From Calothrix sp. PCC 7716 (GTDB lineage: Bacteria > Cyanobacteriota > Cyanobacteriia > Cyanobacteriales > Nostocaceae), in the NCBI RefSeq assembly GCF_019977735.1, contig NZ_AP025018.1:10172580-10236579 (forward strand): a stretch of DNA of 64,000 bases, in the 5' to 3' direction. The notes under the pieces are model-generated. The model was not told the DNA's origin. It made no database searches and was given only the letters and a program-made list of their open reading frames with translations. A program made the position numbers and the translations under genes. Of the stretch, positions 8,536 through 17,130 are shown piece by piece. How positions within the stretch are numbered: the first letter of the stretch is position 1; each line of letters starts with the position of its first letter.

Positions 8536-8949
8536 GTTGGGGAACCACCTCCGTGCGCGGGTTTCCCGCGTTGAGGAGAGTGGCGTTGAAGCAACGAAAC
8601 CCAACACACATATCGCAATATTTAAGGCGCCCCATAAGCCGCAAATCCCGACCGAAGCAGGCAAGTTGGGATTATTATTTGCAGTTATTAATCACTTTTA
8701 TTTATCGTTTTTAAAAAAAATAATATTTGCAGTTGTCAGAATGCAGCTACTAATATTTAAGTCATCAAATACCTGATGTTAGGTCAGATACAAATGACTA
8801 ATAAACTTAAATTAATACGTAGTTAAGAAAAACTAATAGGATTGTTTAGCTACTGCTGACTAAAACGTTAAATCAAACCTGAAACTGGCATCACGTCGAT
8901 AAGCAATAAAGAACTGGAAAAAACGATTAAATTATTGTAAGAGGCAATT
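8536..8949. other. Intergenic region with interspersed repeat and AT-rich element
   Basis: From 8537 to about 8610 lies a common cyanobacterial repeat (GGTTGGGGAACCACC... then GAAGCAACGAAACCCAACAC) that fortuitously stays open for 79 codons. At 8695-8730 is an AT-rich block resembling 5781-5820. No convincing gene is present. Confidence 0.6.
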
Positions 8950-9609
8950 ATGGATTGGTTATTTAGTACTTTACTTGTTGCGGTTTCTGCTGCGTTTGCA
9001 ACCACTTTTGACGACAATGTGTACTTGACAGCGTTTTTTGGCAAAGTCAATCGCCACTTCCGTCCTAAACATGTTGTTGTTGGTGAATTTCTTGGGTTTA
9101 CTGCATTAGTTATTGCTAGTCTACCCGGTTTCTTCGGGGGTTTAATCATTCCAGAAATATGGATTGGATGGCTTGGTATTCTGCCAATTATCATTGGTAT
9201 CAGTAGTCTAATAAGTCGGGATTTGGAGGAAGTAGTTCAAGATGTATCGCTTGACATGACTCCTGACGAACCTCGACCTCCAAAAAAATCGTTGTTGTCA
9301 ACTCTACGCGACCGTCAAACTTACCGTGTTTCTGCTGTAACCATTGCCAACGGAGGAAACAACATTGGAATTTATGTACCTTTGTTCGCTACTAGCACTA
9401 TTCACAGTTTAGGAGTAATTGTTGCAATCTGCTACCTCACAGTCGGAGTTTGGTGTTTCCTTTCTTATCGCATGACTCATAATCCTTTAATGGCGCCGCT
9501 TTTAGCTCGCTATGGTCGCAAAGTCTTCCCATTAGTACTAATCTGGTTAGGATTCTCAATTATTATGAAAAGCGAAAGTTATCGGCTTTTACCCGGTTTT
9601 GGGGCATAA
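8950..9609 (+). CDS. Cadmium-resistance-transporter (CadD) family protein, copy 2
   Basis: 219 residues with the CadD pattern: SAAFATTFDDNVYLTAFFGK at the N-terminus, a hydrophilic loop (about 93-117) and VTIANGGNNIGIYVPLFATS. GAGGC lies upstream of ATG 8950. It arose by duplication with 7846-8535; the first-helix acidic pair is DD in both, but LDDIVVL is replaced by FDDNVYL, so specificity may have diverged. A good terminator follows at 9637-9680. Confidence 0.85.
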   Translation: MDWLFSTLLVAVSAAFATTFDDNVYLTAFFGKVNRHFRPKHVVVGEFLGFTALVIASLPGFFGGLIIPEIWIGWLGILPIIIGISSLISRDLEEVVQDVSLDMTPDEPRPPKKSLLSTLRDRQTYRVSAVTIANGGNNIGIYVPLFATSTIHSLGVIVAICYLTVGVWCFLSYRMTHNPLMAPLLARYGRKVFPLVLIWLGFSIIMKSESYRLLPGFGA

Positions 9610-9636
9610 GCTCAAACATGTAAATATATTTATTAA

Positions 9637-9680
9637 TAAAAACGTTCTGCTTTCTTGGTGATATTGCAGAGCGTTTTTTA
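9637..9680. terminator. Rho-independent terminator after CadD copy 2
   Basis: AAAAACGTTCTGC pairs with GCAGAGCGTTTTTT across a 15-nt loop, with a T run at the end on the plus strand. It is about 30 bp after the CadD stop. Confidence 0.8.
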
Positions 9681-9713
9681 AGCTTGAGTACAAAAAATAA
9701 TAAACTTAGTTTG

Positions 9714-9823
9714 GGCGCCTGCTTTTAATTATGGCACGCATAAAGACTAATACAAGTATAAATAATATTTATAGGAGTACTAATGGTATTAATACAATTG
9801 GCAGAATCTGATTCTCAAATCTT
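9714..9823. repeat. Direct repeat copy 2: methyltransferase tail remnant plus GNAT start
   Basis: GGCGCCTGCTTTTAATTATG and the next 17 nt match the end of the methyltransferase at 1677-1713 with about two mismatches. After a 50-nt spacer the start of the GNAT gene matches the scar at 1712-1736. Together with copy 1 it delimits the 8-kb block. Confidence 0.8.
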
Positions 9824-10205
9824 GGGGTGTTTTTCTGTTATGTACCAGTTGCGTCCCCATCTTGAAGAAGTTAATTTTGTAGAGCAAGTTAGGTATCAAA
9901 TGAAAGAGGGATATCAGCTTGCTTTCTTAGAAGTGGAGGGACAAGCTGTTGCAGTAGCTGGGTTTCGTATTTCTACAAATTTAGGTTTCGGAAAGTTTTT
10001 ATATGTTGATGATTTAGTGGTTGATGAGTTAAAGCGGTCAAAAAGTTATGGTGAACAATTATTTCAGTGGCTAATAAAATATGCAAAAATCCATAACTGT
10101 AAACACTTAAGTCTTGATTCCGCTGTGCATCGGTTTAGAGCGCATAGGTTTTATTTAATTCAAGACATGAATATTACGAGCCATCACTTTTCAATAGAGT
10201 TGTAA
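9783..10205 (+). CDS. GNAT-family N-acetyltransferase
   Basis: 140 residues; start ATG 9783 with TAGGAG 6-11 nt upstream. The GNAT fold is visible: strand 4 with FLYVDDLVVDELKRSKSYGEQLFQWLIKYA (about 79-108), where the acetyl-CoA loop is degenerate (KRSKSYG in place of R/QxxGxG/A), then an aromatic-rich C-terminus (HRFYLIQDMNITSHHFSIEL). Substrate unknown. Its first codons are found as a scar after the methyltransferase at 1712, so the two genes were probably neighbours. Confidence 0.82.
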   Translation: MVLIQLAESDSQILGCFSVMYQLRPHLEEVNFVEQVRYQMKEGYQLAFLEVEGQAVAVAGFRISTNLGFGKFLYVDDLVVDELKRSKSYGEQLFQWLIKYAKIHNCKHLSLDSAVHRFRAHRFYLIQDMNITSHHFSIEL

Positions 10206-10247
10206 TTATCCTATTAAATAGTGTAGAATTAGTATTTTACTACGAAA

Positions 10248-10901
10248 ATGTCCAACTTTGTAATTTTATTTGACCTCGACGGTACACTCACAGACCCGAA
10301 AATAGGCATTACTCGTAGTATTCAGTATGCTTTAACTGAAATGGGTTATTCACTTGATGATGATTATTTACTGGACTGGTGTATTGGTCCGCCATTGAAA
10401 GGTTGTTTTGCACAGTTGCTGAACACTTCTGATGAAACAATATTAAATAAAGCACTTTCGCTTTACCGCAGTCGTTTTTCCACAATTGGATTATTTGAAA
10501 ATTTTCTTTATCCCCAAATTACAGAAACGTTAAAAATTATTCGTCACAATTATAAAACTTTTGTTGCTACTTCAAAACCTCATGTATATGCCAAACGCAT
10601 TATTGAGCATTTTGGTTTATTATCGCTGTTTGATGGTATATACGGTAGTGAACTTGATGGTACTCATAGTAATAAAGGTGACTTAATTCAACATATTTTA
10701 CTAATGGAAAATTTGTCACCTACTTCTACGGTTATGGTCGGAGACCGTTACCATGATATTATCGGCGCCAAAGCTAATGGTGTTTACTCTATAGGAGTAA
10801 CTTATGGTTATGGAACTGAGCAGGAATTAGAGCTTCATGGCGCCGACTTGATTGCTTATTCTCCTGATGATATCCCTAAATTAGTGGAAAAATTAAAATG
10901 A
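10248..10901 (+). CDS. HAD-family hydrolase, phosphoglycolate-phosphatase-like
   Basis: 217 residues with all HAD motifs: FDLDGTLTD (about 7-15, nucleophile and acid Asp), a helical cap domain, TSKPHVYAKRI (motif II/III) and VGDRYHDIIGAKANG (motif IV). The size and cap type match the phosphoglycolate phosphatase/PpaX/Gph group. Substrate is unassigned. It is followed at once by two tandem copies of a palindromic repeat that overlap its stop. Confidence 0.9.
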   Translation: MSNFVILFDLDGTLTDPKIGITRSIQYALTEMGYSLDDDYLLDWCIGPPLKGCFAQLLNTSDETILNKALSLYRSRFSTIGLFENFLYPQITETLKIIRHNYKTFVATSKPHVYAKRIIEHFGLLSLFDGIYGSELDGTHSNKGDLIQHILLMENLSPTSTVMVGDRYHDIIGAKANGVYSIGVTYGYGTEQELELHGADLIAYSPDDIPKLVEKLK

Positions 10902-10978
10902 TAAAACAAAGTAGGGCGGGCACTGCCCACCTTACTAAAATGATAAAACGAAGTAGGGTGGGCACTGCCCACCTTACC
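10895..10978. repeat. Two 42-bp tandem units: gene 3' end plus GTGGGC-GCCCAC palindrome
   Basis: Unit 1 (10895-10936) and unit 2 (10937-10978) differ at two positions. Each starts with AAAATGATAAAAC, which includes the HAD stop codon, and ends in the palindrome GTAGGGTGGGCACTGCCCAC-CTTAC. So the palindrome and part of the host gene were duplicated together. An equivalent arrangement is at 15724-15835. Confidence 0.85.
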
Positions 10979-10979
10979 A

Positions 10980-11759
10980 TTATGGTTTCCAAATGGCATC
11001 TTTAATTTGAATTTCTTTTGGTATTAATTTTTGCTTATAAAACAAATCAACTACCTGTTGCTGTTCACGAACGAATTCGTCGGTAATATCAAATACGCCA
11101 AAGAACGAGCGCTTCCCTAGAGCATATTCCCATACTGAAGTATCATATTCAGTTTGCTTTGCCAATAGTTGGGCAACTTCATTCTTATTACTTTTTGCCC
11201 AATCTTCTACCTTGCGTTGCTCTTCCAAAATTATCTTGACTAATTCTGGGTGTTTTTGGGCAAAATTCTGGGTAGCTATATAATATGCTCTTTGTGGCGC
11301 CACATCAGAACCTTTCACTAAAATGCGAATTTGTCCTGTTTTCTCTTTTTGAGCATAATATGGGTCACTAATGGGTATAGCATCAACCTGACCTCCTTCA
11401 AAAGCAGTTATGCTATCGGGAATGTTAAGATAAACAGGTTTAATATCATTTAATGTTAATTTTGCACTTTCGAGAGCTTTTAGTGCTAAGTATTGAAGTG
11501 CTGTTCCTTTCTGAATTGCAAGTTTTTTACCTTTTAAATCGGCAAGAGTCTTGATTGGAGAATATGAAGGTACTACAATTGCTTGGGCGCCTGCATTGGA
11601 AGCTGTAGCTGCAACATAAACTATCTGATTACCACCAGCTTGTGCGAAAATTGGAGGTAAGTTACCAACATTACCAATATCAACGTTCCCAGATGCCATC
11701 GCTTCCATCATTGGAGGTCCTTCCAAAATTTGTACCTTGCAGTAACCCGATAAAAGCAC
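10980..11759 (-). pseudogene. Sulfonate-type ABC substrate-binding protein, 5'-truncated
   Basis: 259 residues that match the SsuA/TauA binding-protein family only from the equivalent of residue ~85 of its neighbour (EGPPMMEAMASGNVDIGNVG aligns with AGPQLLEAVNVGSLDVGMVG). The signal peptide and first ligand-binding segment are missing. The remaining part is open and well conserved to the stop. The upstream end (CKVQIL) joins directly to the spacer after the intact paralogue at 11795. Most likely a deletion remnant of a tandem duplicate; without export signal it cannot function in the periplasm. Confidence 0.75.
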
Positions 11760-11794
11760 GCCTCTCTGGGCGCCTCTACTTTTATTCTTTAAAG

Positions 11795-12853
11795 TTACTT
11801 GCTAGAAATTTCTGAAGACTTGATATTTGCTGGAGTAATGGCAGTGTACTCTTCAGGAGAAAGAGCCTTCTCTTTAACCTTTATTGGCTTATTAATGATT
11901 TTCTGCTCATAAAATAAGTCCGCTATTTCCTGTTGCCCTGCAAGAATTTCATTCGTAATAGGTCTTAAGGTAGCACGGCGCCGTCTCACTATTTTTTCTA
12001 AAGTATCAAGGTCAAGCTTAACATCACGTGCAATAATTTCGGCAACTTCTCTAGGATTTGCGTCAGCCCATTTACCAGCATTGTTGACTTCTTCAAGAAT
12101 AGTTTTGATTAGTTCAGGATTGTCTTTAACAAAATCACGTTGAGCAATCCAGTAGCCTCCTTGAGTGGAAAGCCCTTTAGCGTTGCGGACAACACGAACT
12201 CCTAGCGTTCTTTGAAACTCAGCAAGCTGGGGGTCGCTAACCACGGCAGCATCAACACTACTATTTAATAGCGCTGCACGAGTTTCTGATGCGATAAGAT
12301 TTAAATGTTTGACATCACTAAGCTTGAGTCCAACTTCCTGCAAAGCTTTAACAACAAAGTACTGACTAGCTGTACCTCTTTGAAATGCGATATTTCGACC
12401 CTTAAGGTCAGCTGCAGTTTTAATCTGGGAGTCTTTTGGTACTACAATTGCCGTCCCTTCACCAGTTCCTGGTCTTGTACTAGCTATGAAAACAAAAGGA
12501 ATACCAGCAGCTTGGGCAAAGATGGGAGGAGTTTCACCTACCATGCCAACATCCAAACTTCCCACATTTACTGCCTCTAAAAGTTGTGGTCCAGCCGTAA
12601 ATTTCGACCACTCTAACTTAATACCTAATGGATTCAAACGTTTTTCTAAAACTCCTCTTGACCTCGTTATATCTGAGGCTGAAAAATAGCCTACTCTCAC
12701 CGCCTTAGCCTTAATGCCTTGAGAGGCAACAGCATTTTTCTCTGGTGTATTCGGAGCATTACAACCAGCTAAAGTTGTGGATAGAGCAACTACTCCAATC
12801 ACTAAGTAAGCTAAAAAATTTCTAGCGTGGCTTTTCCTAGATATTGCTACCAT
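11795..12853 (-). CDS. Sulfonate/taurine ABC transporter substrate-binding lipoprotein (SsuA-like)
   Basis: 352 residues with a lipoprotein signal (helix 13-28, lipobox LAGC, Cys31). The binding-protein fold is recognisable by VRVGYFSASDITRSRGVLEK, AGPQLLEAVNVGSLDVGMVG and ADLKGRNIAFQRGTASQYF (phosphate/sulfonate-loop region). It delivers aliphatic sulfonates or sulfate esters to an ABC transporter. No permease or ATPase gene is nearby, so it must use one encoded elsewhere or be an orphan. A copy of the ATTTAC(M)GTA motif is 229 bp upstream (13082-13096). Confidence 0.88.
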   Translation of the reverse strand: MVAISRKSHARNFLAYLVIGVVALSTTLAGCNAPNTPEKNAVASQGIKAKAVRVGYFSASDITRSRGVLEKRLNPLGIKLEWSKFTAGPQLLEAVNVGSLDVGMVGETPPIFAQAAGIPFVFIASTRPGTGEGTAIVVPKDSQIKTAADLKGRNIAFQRGTASQYFVVKALQEVGLKLSDVKHLNLIASETRAALLNSSVDAAVVSDPQLAEFQRTLGVRVVRNAKGLSTQGGYWIAQRDFVKDNPELIKTILEEVNNAGKWADANPREVAEIIARDVKLDLDTLEKIVRRRRATLRPITNEILAGQQEIADLFYEQKIINKPIKVKEKALSPEEYTAITPANIKSSEISSK

Positions 12854-13081
12854 GACATACCACCAATTATCTAATGTTTAATGTGGTTGAATACAAACTT
12901 CTTCCACCTTTCTAAGGGGAATCTAAGCGACAAGCATTGACCTGCTCCCAACATGATTGGCATTTCACTCGCCAATTTTGATTGAAAGTTGCAAGCAGTA
13001 ATATTTATGTACCTAATGTTAGCTGACTTTACACATCACGTCTAAACTTAAGCACAATTTTAAACTACGTTATCTCTATCT

Positions 13082-13096
13082 ATTTACCGTATTTTA
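13082..13096. promoter_or_regulatory. Putative operator, site 2
   Basis: ATTTACCGTATTTTA, 14/15 identical to site 1 at 742. It is upstream of the SsuA-like gene on the minus strand. Confidence 0.5.
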
Positions 13097-13339
13097 TATA
13101 CCTAGAAAGATTATCATATATTTTTTTAAGAATCAAGTGAAAGTTCGTAAAAAGCTTTAACTAGACTTACTGGCAACTAAAGTTACATGCATTAATAATA
13201 ACATTGAATATATTTTGATAAAACTCTCGTATATTCTACAAGCTATATCAAAGCGCTAAACTAATTTATACATGATTGCGCTTTTGAATTTATGGGGTTA
13301 AAGTTATAAATTTTGTTTAAAATTACATTATCTTGATAA

Positions 13340-13354
13340 ATATACAGTAGTATG
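13340..13354. promoter_or_regulatory. Putative operator, site 3
   Basis: ATATACAGTAGTATG, 90 bp before the RpiB-like start at 13444, which heads the AprA-like cluster. Confidence 0.45.
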
Positions 13355-13443
13355 TTGCCATCTATAGCTTGTTGTTACAGGCTATAGATTATTCTTAGGC
13401 AGGCACCTTTCTTAAAATTGCAACATAGATACTATATAGATGT

Positions 13444-13923
13444 ATGAAGATAGCTATTGGCAGTGACGAGCGCACGCATCTTACAGACAAAGTGATAGAG
13501 GAACTGAAAGCTAGGGGGCACCAAGTCCTGGCCTTTGGTTCTTTACTGGAAAATGAATCTGAAGTAGATTGGCCTCTTAGTTGTAGTAAAGCTGCTCTTG
13601 CCGTCGCAAACAATAAAGCGGATGAGGGTATTGTTTTTTGCTGGACTGGTACAGGCGCCTCTATTGCCGCTAATAAAGTTTCTGGGATACGCGCGGCTTT
13701 ATGTCACGATGCCGAAACTGCGAAGGGCGCCAGAATTTGGAACCATGCAAATGTTCTAGTGCTGAGTCTGCGCGCTACAACAGAAGCAGTCGCCAAAGAA
13801 ATATTAGATGCTTGGTTTGCAACGCCTTACTCCGACGATGAATGGAACCTTGAACAAATAGAACGTATAAAACAGTTAGAAAAAACCGTAATCAAGCAAA
13901 AGCAAAACGTGAGTGTAAGCTAA
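13444..13923 (+). CDS. RpiB/LacA/LacB-family sugar-phosphate isomerase-like protein
   Basis: 159 residues. The N-terminus MKIAIGSDERTHLTDKVIEE and the loop DEGIVFCWTGTGASIAANKVSGIRAA (with the cysteine base in FCWTGTG) match RpiB-type isomerases; HDAETAKGARIWNHANVLVL is the next conserved block. Normal RpiB converts ribose-5-P and ribulose-5-P. Being placed before an AprA-like flavoprotein, its role here may differ. The C-terminus has a short Lys/Gln-rich extension. No clear Shine-Dalgarno. Confidence 0.82.
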   Translation: MKIAIGSDERTHLTDKVIEELKARGHQVLAFGSLLENESEVDWPLSCSKAALAVANNKADEGIVFCWTGTGASIAANKVSGIRAALCHDAETAKGARIWNHANVLVLSLRATTEAVAKEILDAWFATPYSDDEWNLEQIERIKQLEKTVIKQKQNVSVS

Positions 13924-14040
13924 TAGAAACATCCGTAAGGGCGGGTTAACAGACATCCATACAACAGTACCTACCATCCAGTAAACCTGCCCCCTCACTG
14001 CTCCCCAACAACTCAAAATCAAACAACAGGGTGATAACAC

Positions 14041-15741
14041 ATGAATACTCAACATATAAAAACAGATGTCCTAGTCATTGGTGGTGGAACAGCGGGGACA
14101 ATGGCAGGTATAAAAGCCAAGCAAGCCAACCCTGAAGGTGAAGTCTTAATTTTAGAAAAAGCAAACATTCGTCGTAGCGGTGCCATTGCAATGGGAATGG
14201 ATGGAGTCAACACAGCAGTCATTCCCGGACATTCCACTCCAGAACAGTACGTTCGCGAAGTTACTATTGCCAACGATGGGATTTTACATCAAAAAGCAGT
14301 TTATCAAACCGCTCTTTTAGGTTACGAAACAATTCAAGAATTAGAAAGTTGGGGCGTTAAATTCCAAAAAGATACTCAAGGAAATTATGATGTCAAGCAA
14401 GTGCATCGTGTCGGTAAATATGTATTGCCAATGCCAGAAGGAAAAGATTTAAAAACTATTCTTACTCGACAAGTAAAACGTCATAAAGTACGAGTAACTA
14501 ACCGAGTCATGGCGACACGGGTAATAGTAAAAGATGGTAGAGCAATTGGAGCAGTAGGTTTTGATGTGCGAGGTGGAGATTTTGTTGTTATCCAAGCCAA
14601 AGCGGTAATTCTCTGTACAGGCGCCTGCGGAAGATTAGGACTACCAGCATCTGGGTATCTTTACGGTACTTATGAAAATCCGACTAATGCGGGGGATGGT
14701 TACTCAATGGCGTATCATGCAGGCGCCGAGCTTACCAATATTGAATCATTTCAAATCAACCCACTAATTAAAGATTACAACGGTCCCGCCTGTGCGTATG
14801 TAGCAGGTCCTTTTGGCGCCTATACTGCAAACGCTGAAGGATACCGCTTTATTAATTGTGATTATTGGAGTGGTCAAATGATGCTAGAGATTTGGAAAGA
14901 GTTAAACTCTGGCAAGGGACCAATTCAATTAAAAATGACCCACTTAGATGAAGATACAATCTCCGAAATTGAATCTATTTTATGGTCAAATGAGCGACCA
15001 AGCCGAGGACGTTTTCACGAGGGTAGAGGTGAAGACTATCGCACTCACGGTATAGAAATGAACATTTCCGAGATTGGGTTATGTAGTGGACATAGTGCAT
15101 CTGGAGTCTGGGTGAATGAGAAAGCAGAAACAACAGTACCAGGATTATATGCAGCCGGAGACATGGCAAGCGTGCCTCATAATTATATGATTGGCGCCTT
15201 TGTATTCGGTCGTTTAGCGGGAATAAATGCAGTTGATTACATCCAGCACTTAGAACATTTAGAACCTGATACAGAATTTTTAGAAGCAGAGAAAGCTAGA
15301 ATTTACGAACCATTGAATCAACCTCATGGTATCCCTCATACTCAGATAGAGTATAAATTACGACGCTTAGTAAATGATTATTTACAACCGCCGAAATCAG
15401 GTTACAAAATGGAAATAGGGCTAAATCATTTTATTCGCTATCACGAAACATTAAAACAGATGGGCGCCCGCGATGCTCATGAATTAATGCGCTGTATGGA
15501 AGTGCATTTTATTCGCGACTGTGCAGAAATGGCCGCACGCGCGTCTTTATATCGTCGAGAAAGTCGTTGGGGATTATATCATTATCATTTAGATTATCCA
15601 CAAAAAAATAATCAAGAATGGTTTTGTCACGTAAACTTAAAGAAAAGCGAAGGAGAAATGGTACTCTTTAAACGCCCCGTAGAACCCTATGTCATAGAAG
15701 TAGATTTAGTAAAAGAAATTTATAACGTAACAACAAGATAA
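14041..15741 (+). CDS. AprA-like FAD flavoprotein (SdhA/FrdA/AprA superfamily)
   Basis: 566 residues. FAD-binding motifs are clear: VLVIGGGTAGTMAGIKAK (about 11-28) and VPGLYAAGDMASVPHNYMIG near residue 370. At the flavin site the sequence reads RRSGAIAMGMDGVNTAV. The covalent-FAD His of succinate dehydrogenases is absent and the pattern resembles adenylylsulfate reductase alpha. An AprB-like ferredoxin is encoded at 17131, so the two could form an electron-transfer pair acting on a sulfur compound. It is shorter than true AprA (usually over 600 residues). Substrate is unknown; sulfite/AMP is a hypothesis only. GGTGATAACAC precedes ATG 14041. Confidence 0.8.
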   Translation: MNTQHIKTDVLVIGGGTAGTMAGIKAKQANPEGEVLILEKANIRRSGAIAMGMDGVNTAVIPGHSTPEQYVREVTIANDGILHQKAVYQTALLGYETIQELESWGVKFQKDTQGNYDVKQVHRVGKYVLPMPEGKDLKTILTRQVKRHKVRVTNRVMATRVIVKDGRAIGAVGFDVRGGDFVVIQAKAVILCTGACGRLGLPASGYLYGTYENPTNAGDGYSMAYHAGAELTNIESFQINPLIKDYNGPACAYVAGPFGAYTANAEGYRFINCDYWSGQMMLEIWKELNSGKGPIQLKMTHLDEDTISEIESILWSNERPSRGRFHEGRGEDYRTHGIEMNISEIGLCSGHSASGVWVNEKAETTVPGLYAAGDMASVPHNYMIGAFVFGRLAGINAVDYIQHLEHLEPDTEFLEAEKARIYEPLNQPHGIPHTQIEYKLRRLVNDYLQPPKSGYKMEIGLNHFIRYHETLKQMGARDAHELMRCMEVHFIRDCAEMAARASLYRRESRWGLYHYHLDYPQKNNQEWFCHVNLKKSEGEMVLFKRPVEPYVIEVDLVKEIYNVTTR

Positions 15742-15835
15742 ATTAAAAGTAGGGTGGGCAGTGCCCACCATACTAAAATAACGTAACAACAAGATAAATT
15801 AAAAGTAAGGTGGGCAGTGCCCACCTTACAAACTA
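15724..15835. repeat. Two ~56-bp tandem units: gene 3' end plus GTGGGCAGTGCCCAC palindrome
   Basis: Each unit begins with AACGTAACAACAAGATAAAT, which includes the last codons and stop of the flavoprotein gene, and ends with the palindrome GTAGGGTGGGCAGTGCCCAC. Units differ at few bases. This is the same design as at 10895-10978. The palindrome family also occurs near 24511. Confidence 0.85.
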
Positions 15836-15852
15836 AAAACATTTAAATAATC

Positions 15853-16302
15853 ATGACAATAGCCAACAAAATAAAAATCAGACAAGCAGAAATTCAAGAT
15901 GCAGAAAGAATAGCAACTCTTTCCCAACAACTTGGATATTCTGTAACACTAGAAGAAATAAAGCAACGCTTAGATAGAATCCTAAACAATGATTCTTACA
16001 TATTCTACGTTGCAACTTTAGCAAATGATTATGTCATAGGTTGGGCGCAAGCACACATATATGAAATAATACTTATGCCAACCCTAGCACTGTTACATGG
16101 TTTAGTAGTAGATGAAAATTATCGAAACAATGGAATTGGAAAGCTTTTAATGCAGCAAATTGAAAAGTGGGCTTATGAAGTTGGATGTGAAGGTGTTTCA
16201 GTACGTTCAAGTATTAGACGTAAAGAAGCGCACTTGTTTTATGAAAAGATTGGCTACATTAATATTAAAGAGCAGAAAGCTTTTCATAAAACATTGATTT
16301 AA
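15853..16302 (+). CDS. GNAT-family N-acetyltransferase
   Basis: 149 residues. Typical GNAT: IKIRQAEIQDAERIATLSQQ at the start, LHGLVVDENYRNNGIGKLLM (motif A with acetyl-CoA loop RNNGIG) and a C-terminal motif B (RRKEAHLFYEKIGYINIKEQ). Substrate unknown. It sits between the flavoprotein and the DsbA-like gene in the same direction. It may be a passenger of the cluster. Confidence 0.88.
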   Translation: MTIANKIKIRQAEIQDAERIATLSQQLGYSVTLEEIKQRLDRILNNDSYIFYVATLANDYVIGWAQAHIYEIILMPTLALLHGLVVDENYRNNGIGKLLMQQIEKWAYEVGCEGVSVRSSIRRKEAHLFYEKIGYINIKEQKAFHKTLI

Positions 16303-16321
16303 CCACTTGCTGGCAATAAGA

Positions 16322-16981
16322 ATGATTAGTAAAGCCAACCAAATCAAAATTTACTCATACTCAATATATCACTCCGCCAATTCCTACATAGGCATTACCC
16401 TTGCTGAAAAATCATTACAAGGTTTACCAGTTGACATTCAAAGGCGCCCAATTTATATTCCCAAAGAAAGAGGTATTAAAGTTGCTGACCTACAAGGACG
16501 AAGTGAAAGCGCTACCCTCTCAGCTTATCATGGGGAAGACTGTCTTCGATGGGCTGACAAGTACGGTATTGAAATTCGACTTAAAGAACCTGAAGAATTT
16601 GCTAACTGGGTAAAGCGTTGGGGTAAAATGAGCTTAGGTCGAGAAGAACTTCCCGCTAGAGTGTACTATGCTGCTTGTGGAACCGGGAAAGAACATCTTC
16701 TTGATGCTGCATTTTTCCGTGCGTCATATATTGAACTTTTGGATATAAACGAAGAGTCAGCCATCATCAAAATTTTAAATGAGGTAGGACTAAATGCACA
16801 GCAAATTCTTAAATTAGCATATGGAGAAGCAGCTAAACAAACAGCCCTAGAAGCTTTAGAAGAATACGAAAATTTTGGTTGTCCTGGTGTACCAACTTGG
16901 GTAGTTGAAGGAGAAAGATTTTGGGGTAAAGACAGGGTAGACTGGGTGACAGAGAAAGTAAAACAATTATGCAAGACCTGA
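16322..16981 (+). CDS. DsbA-family protein, 2-hydroxychromene-2-carboxylate isomerase-like
   Basis: 219 residues from ATG 16322 (frame open from 16307). The thioredoxin-fold N-terminus has no CxxC: it reads IYSYSIYHSANSYIGITLAE, typical of the HCCA-isomerase/kappa-GST branch. The signature GCPGVPTWVVEGERFWGKDR (about 183-202) confirms the branch, with a helical insert between. These proteins bind glutathione and isomerise or conjugate small molecules. In this cluster it may process a glutathione- or thiol-linked sulfur compound; this is inference. Confidence 0.82.
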   Translation: MISKANQIKIYSYSIYHSANSYIGITLAEKSLQGLPVDIQRRPIYIPKERGIKVADLQGRSESATLSAYHGEDCLRWADKYGIEIRLKEPEEFANWVKRWGKMSLGREELPARVYYAACGTGKEHLLDAAFFRASYIELLDINEESAIIKILNEVGLNAQQILKLAYGEAAKQTALEALEEYENFGCPGVPTWVVEGERFWGKDRVDWVTEKVKQLCKT

Positions 16982-16997
16982 CTTTTCACAGGCTTAG

Positions 16998-17090
16998 AAA
17001 CCTCTCCCCCAACCCCTCTCCTACAAGGAGAGGGGAGCAATTATACTCCCCCTTCCCTTGTAGGGAAGGGGGCTGGGGGTTTAGGTTCTA
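16998..17090. repeat. Two facing palindromic repeats (CTCTCCCC / CCCCCTTCCC)
   Basis: CCCCTCTCCTACAAGGAGAGG is an almost perfect hairpin, and CCCCCTTCCCTTGTAGGGAAGG is a second one. The outer bases (CCCCCAACCC and GGCTGGGGGT) also pair. This is a common interspersed cyanobacterial repeat; it could end transcription of the DsbA gene. Confidence 0.75.
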
Positions 17091-17130
17091 CAGCTATGCC
17101 TCACATACAAATTAAAAAGGATAAAAAATT

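Larger units (their letters stand above)
12854..13443. other. Divergent regulatory region with two motif copies
   Basis: This 590-bp AT-rich gap separates the SsuA gene and the RpiB/AprA-like cluster. It contains ATTTACCGTATTTTA at 13082-13096 and ATATACAGTAGTATG at 13340-13354. No ORF of interest was seen. The layout fits a shared divergent control region. Confidence 0.55.

Noticed and set aside
8537-8776. 79-codon plus-strand ORF after CadD copy 1
   Set aside because: It runs across a common interspersed repeat (GGTTGGGG... GAAACCCAACAC) and an AT-rich gap, and the product has no domain pattern.
12305-12689. Two plus-strand ORFs opposite the SsuA gene
   Set aside because: They are shadows of a well-conserved gene on the other strand.
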